DNA from: Cryptomeria japonica
Lineage: Eukaryota; Streptophyta; Pinopsida; Cupressales; Cupressaceae
DNA: 64,000 bases
Reading direction: 5' to 3'
Assembly: GCF_030272615.1 (NCBI RefSeq)
Contig: NC_081412.1
Span: 694,282,083-694,346,082 of the forward strand
Shown here: piece by piece, positions 59,941-64,000 of the stretch
How the letters are laid out: each line of letters opens with the position of its first letter
Numbering within the stretch: the first letter of the stretch is position 1
Made by a program: the position numbers and the translations under genes
The notes under the pieces: generated by a model
The model's database searches: none
What the model saw: only the letters and a program-made list of their open reading frames with translations
What the model was told of the DNA's origin: nothing

Positions 59941-62900
59941 CATGGCGCCCAAGATCCAAGACCCTGTAGTTGTCCAAAATGTAGAGAAGTCATCTATGAA
60001 GTATTCCCTAACTCCTAAAGTTGCCTCAAAACCGGACAATAAAATTGCATTTTCACTTATCCCGGATCGAGTCTTATTGGTAGAAGATGTCAGATTCTTT
60101 ACCAAGTGTCATGTTGAGGAACTCGGTCATGTATAGATTAGTGACACATATGATGAACTGTGCACTAATGGCAAACTGGATAGTAAATTTGAACATATCA
60201 GAATCAAGGGATAAACTAAAGCCCTAGTCTATCCTCGTGTGTTCAAACCCCAATGGGTTAAGTTTGTATTGAGCAGAGTACGTGATGATTTCATGTGGCT
60301 ACAAGAGCAACTGTTCAAGATCACAAAGGAAGTCATTCACTTGATCACCGGATATCCCATCTATGATCATGCTCGTGCACAGAAAATGATATCACAAAAG
60401 GAGCTAATCAGTCTAACAGGAGTAGAATCCGATTATCGAGGACTGAAATTGAATAATGTCACTGATGCTAAGCTAAAATTTGCAATCAGAGTCATTGGTT
60501 ACTGTTTCTTCCAATCTACAAGGGAAAACAGTGTACCATGTGCTATAGTGGACCTGGCCTACAAAATAGTAAAGAAGGGAATGAAAGTAGACTTATGTGA
60601 AGTGCTACTAAAGAACTTATTTGAGAACCTGAACACAATAAGGAAGCCAAAGAAGAACAACTCAGAAAACACACTCAAGTTCGGTTCACTACTTGTCTGT
60701 ATGTTTTTCTATTTTGAAAAGTTCTTTCCCTCAGTCGGTAAAGTAGTATGGGAGCTACACCGACCTATCACCCATCAGATCAATGATTACATCAAGAAGT
60801 TAGGAGATAACTTTAATGATGTCATGGATGATTATTTTAGCAAATTCCAAGAGAAAATGCACAACAGGTATAGGATCCCACCATAGCTGGTCGAAAAATA
60901 CAAGGACAATATATGTTTTGAAATCGACACTGATTATTGCTATGTAAATGTTGTTGAACTAAGGATTCAGTCATTGCAACCAATGGGTTATGAAATTGAT
61001 TATGATATCACACAGCAACAAATTGATGCCTACCTATCATTGTCAAGGTATGCAACTGAACTAAGGTATGGAACCTACGAAGAGGTGAAGGAGAAAGTAA
61101 AAATGAGCATTGTAGTTCCTAAGGCTACAAGGAACTCTACAAAGATGATAAAAGCTTTATCTGAGAAATTCGGAGAAGAATCCTCATCTACATCTGTCAA
61201 AGGCAATCTTGTCATTACTGAGGAAGAATCAAAAGCATAGGAGGCTGCAATAACATTGAGCATAGAGTTTCCAAAGGGAAAAGTTCTAAAAGGAAAGAAA
61301 CAAGACATAACAAAGGCCCTGTCGATTCCACCAACAAAGAGACCCAACACCAGAGCATCAGATGCATCATCGAGCAAGAAACAAAAGACTATTGTCATTC
61401 CTAAGGTAACAAAGACTTACAATAAATCTACTTGGAGACTCATTTTGGCAAAAGAGTTGAGCAATATAGAGTCTGATGATGCTAACAAATTCCAAATTGT
61501 GAAGAGCAAAAAGGCAAACATTCACAGTGTTGAAAACTTTTGTGCCAATCTTAAGGAATACAGTGGATTTGCAGGATTCAGATATGTTAAGTATGAGTCT
61601 AGGAACAATGATGAGAAATGACAAATTGAAGAAGCTATCATATGTACACTTCTGAAGTTTCGGTTAGCGCCATTAGAACTAGCAAAGTCACTCCCGAGTG
61701 AACTCTACTCACATATTGATAACAGATGGAAATATGCAATGGATTTAGAGAGACAAATAAGAGAAATAAGTCTTGTCCATTTATTTCCTGACATGCCCAT
61801 AGCTGAAATCAAGGAGCATTTGTCCACATACAAATTCAAAATTTCTTGTGAAACAAAGAGCCTTAAAATTGATGAATGGGCTATATATTGATGTGGAGAA
61901 TAAGACTAAGGCCAAGTGGTAGGAGATCTTCAAAAAAAAGGATGTCGGTGAACAATCACAAATTGAAATTATTGATGTCACCAAGCAAGATCCAGATGTC
62001 ACCAAGCAAGGTCCAAACACGGTTGACACAATACAAATTGATGAAGATGTAATGGATGAAGCCGCACCGGAGCAAGAAATGATTGAAGGCACCACTTATG
62101 CAAAACTTGTGTCTAGTGAATCAATCTTAGAACAAGTTCAGCCTTATCTATTGGTGAAGCCAATAGCCCCAACAAAAGCTCCCAAGGACACCAAACAAGT
62201 TACTGAAGGTAACAAATCCGAAGCTGCAGAAGATACAAGTAATAAGTCTGAAGCTGTAGCAGACACAACAAAAGATCAATCATCTCAAACATAGACAAGC
62301 ACAACAAATATTACAGTAGAGACCCCTATCACCGAGCCATCCAAAGACACTGCAACTGCTACAGGAACAATGCAAAGTGTTGCATCTACCGAGCAACCTA
62401 CTGAGGGACAACAAGCCTCACAAGCACTTGTCTTAGTGCCCCAAACAAAAGGAAAAGAGAAAAAGGTGAGAAAGCATGGTTTTAAATTTGACTTATCTAA
62501 ACCGATTGTGTTGCCCAATGTTGACATCTCCAAATTAAAAGGGAAAGCACTCACTGAATTGGGTGAACTATGCAAAGCAAAGGTCGAACAGGAGAAACAA
62601 CTGGCCATATAGAAAAAGAATAAGGTACTTCAAAAGGTTAGGACACTACTCACAGAAATGCTACCATCAGCAACCGTGTCAACTGATGCAGCCATCCATA
62701 TTCAGTTGGATGAACTCCTTAATCAGATTGAAACATCAAGAGTTGATGCATCCGAATACCTAAGCAAGCTCAAGGATAAAGAGCTCACAACAAAAATGAT
62801 AGAGGAAGTTCAAATAAAAATTGTTGTTGGCAAGGTAAAACTTGTCAAATTCATTGCTGAGTTGTCCCCTCAACTCAAGCACATTCTTTATTTATTCCAG

Positions 62901-63341
62901 AAATTGTGTACATTTTCTTTATTTATTAAAGACATCAAAAATAAAACTGATGCAATTGAGAAAGAGATCACCGATCTCTCATCCAAGTTGACCACTGAGC
63001 CTAATTCAGTTCAGAATTTTTACAAAAAGCTACAATAGCTCATGGCTCAACAGTTAGAACTGAGGAATGAAGAGCATAAAATTAGGATGGATATAATGAC
63101 CCTTCAAACATTATTCCTTCCTCATCTCTCATCAGTCCAAGAGCAGCTCAACCGAGCTACAAGCTTATCAACTACCCAAGAGGGAAGCACTCTTGATGGA
63201 TTGATATCACTCTTATCTAATATTCAAGCACAAAACTCATTAATGGAAAGTCTCAAGGACTTACTCTCAGTCGCCCTCACTAATGCCCAGACCAAGTATA
63301 AGACTATTTTTGATAAGTTACTGCCTCCAGATGCAAATTAA
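59941..63341 (+). pseudogene. ORF2 of C: unknown protein of about 1,130 codons
   Basis: Begins ATG 59941 (MAPKIQDPVVVQNVEK), open in one frame to about 61890 with stops at 60134, 60212, 60884, 61238 and 61619. A frameshift near 61860-61890 puts the rest in the next frame to TAA 63339-63341, with further stops near 62292, 62610 and 63036. The N-terminal 330 codons look globular (FKPQWVKFVLSRVRDDF, LITGYPIYDHARAQKM, FAIRVIGYCFFQSTREN, SVGKVVWELHRPI). A Lys/Ser/Thr-rich linker (KRPNTRASDASSSKKQK) follows, then an acidic Thr/Ala-rich stretch, and heptad-rich C-terminal 250 codons. No transmembrane run or catalytic motif was found. It occupies the place of pol; an env-like or host-derived origin is possible, and neither is shown. 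Confidence 0.7.
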
Positions 63342-63354
63342 GTTTTTAATGTTT

Positions 63355-63694
63355 GTCAAAAAGGGGGAGTAATATTATGTTACTACACAGAGGAAAGCCC
63401 AACAAAGGGGGAGTAATTCTACACTAGGAGAGTAGTACAGTTTTGATAACACAATTTTGAGTATTCTATACAAGGGGAGTATACCGAGCAGAATATATAG
63501 AGCATTCAGAGCACACAAGTACAGAATAGAACCGAACATGCAAAATTCAGATTTATGTACAGGATAATGATAAGGGGAGTATATCTACATATACTATTGA
63601 CTATTGTACATATTGTCAAGTATATAGTTTTTTTGAGTTATGACTTTATAAGTAGTTTTTGTCAAACATCTCAACTAATGTCAAAAGGGGAGAT
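63355..63694 (+). other. Cluster of five polypurine tracts before the C 3' LTR
   Basis: AAAAAGGGGGAGTAATA (63358), AAAGGGGGAGTAATT (63404), AAGGGGAGTATA (63471), AAGGGGAGTATA (63572) and AAAAGGGGAGAT (63683, next to the LTR). Only the last is at the usual place. Tandem purine tracts are known from Sirevirus-type copia elements. Confidence 0.85.
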
Positions 63695-64000
63695 TGTTAC
63701 TACTTATCAATTTGCCATTAGTTTCATATCCAAAGTCATACTATATTCTAGTCGGTTAGTATTACCGAATCATGTAGTCAGTACACACAGAGAAGTTGGT
63801 ATGAACAATCTAGTCGGTTACTGAAGAAAGCAATCACAGAACATAGTATTCAACAAGTTGTTTACCGAGTAAAGGTTCATGGCTACTGAGTGGTAAAATT
63901 AACTCACCGAGTTGATATTCACCGAGTGAAACATTTTACTAGATACATTGAACCTGGACATGCACATGAAAACATGTTACAAGATCGAGGCACATCTAAC
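63695..64000 (+). repeat. 3' LTR of C (cut by window edge)
   Basis: The first 306 bp, TGTTACTACTTATC onward, aligned without gaps to 56837-57142 with about 19 substitutions. The ACCGAGT repeats are partly decayed here. Confidence 0.93.

Larger units (their letters stand above)
56837..64000 (+). mobile_element. C: non-autonomous LTR retrotransposon with two non-pol ORFs
   Basis: The 5' LTR (56837-58022) and the first 306 bp of the 3' LTR (63695 to the edge) begin identically and differ at about 19 of 306 positions, so C is older than A2. Internal order: initiator-Met primer site, gag-like ORF with coiled coil and five CCHC-type knuckles, 520 bp without genes, ORF2 of about 1,130 codons, a cluster of purine tracts. 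No protease, integrase or RT motif is visible in 5.67 kb. ACTCC precedes the 5' LTR; the right duplication is outside the window. The arrangement suggests a Sirevirus-like copia relative that lost pol, which is inference. Confidence 0.85.

Overview
This window is repeat DNA from a large plant nuclear genome. I see no host gene, tRNA, rRNA or CRISPR array. Essentially all of it is LTR retrotransposon sequence, AT-rich, with several elements inserted inside one another. The element types (Ty1/copia with an initiator-Met primer site, a chromodomain Ty3/gypsy chromovirus, a Tat-type Ty3/gypsy with a second RNase H) are plant types. The nesting depth and the 1.2-4.3 kb LTRs suggest a very large genome, possibly a gymnosperm, but the species cannot be read from the sequence.

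Nesting, outermost first. (1) A decayed Ty1/copia element (D, minus strand) has its LTR at 51547-52637, its gag at 50877-51500 and gag end/protease/integrase at 4205-5939; it runs off the left edge. (2) Two family-A elements sit in it: A0 (1-4204, right end only) and A1 (5945-50871, flanked by GTAGC/ATAGC). (3) A1 was hit twice. A complete family-A copy, A3 (35357-45739, duplication CCAAC), split its long ORF. A chromovirus, B (10617-33215, duplication ACAAG), split an inverted LTR. (4) B in turn was hit in its RNase H by another complete family-A copy, A2 (16494-27106, duplication CTTAT).

Family A is the most interesting component. Its complete copies are about 10.5 kb, with 1.2-1.6 kb LTRs, a purine tract and a possible primer site of unidentified tRNA type. 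They encode no protease, reverse transcriptase or integrase, but carry one ORF of about 950 codons: a charged, partly coiled-coil N-terminus, a Gln-rich middle, a Pro/Asp/Ser-rich tail and a conserved IWVPKSLVQAMHSKE block. An inverted member inside A1 (6757-10616, continued at 33221-33627) carries the same LTR and 3' region together with Tat-type RNase H, second RNase H and integrase. This indicates that family A is the non-autonomous, pol-less branch of a Tat-lineage element.

Right of 51 kb lie two degenerate copia LTRs separated by only about 80 bp of internal sequence (51547-53826), an old inverted LTR related to that of B (54443-56836), and element C (56837 to the right edge). C has an initiator-Met primer site, a coiled-coil gag-like ORF with five CCHC-type knuckles, a second ORF of about 1,130 codons where pol would be expected, and a cluster of purine tracts before its 3' LTR. 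Both B and the inverted B-like LTR contain arrays of seven 22-bp palindromes.

Nearly every reading frame is broken by stops or frameshifts, so these are mostly dead copies. A2 is the youngest by nesting, and its LTRs differ by only about 17 positions in 1,239 by eye.
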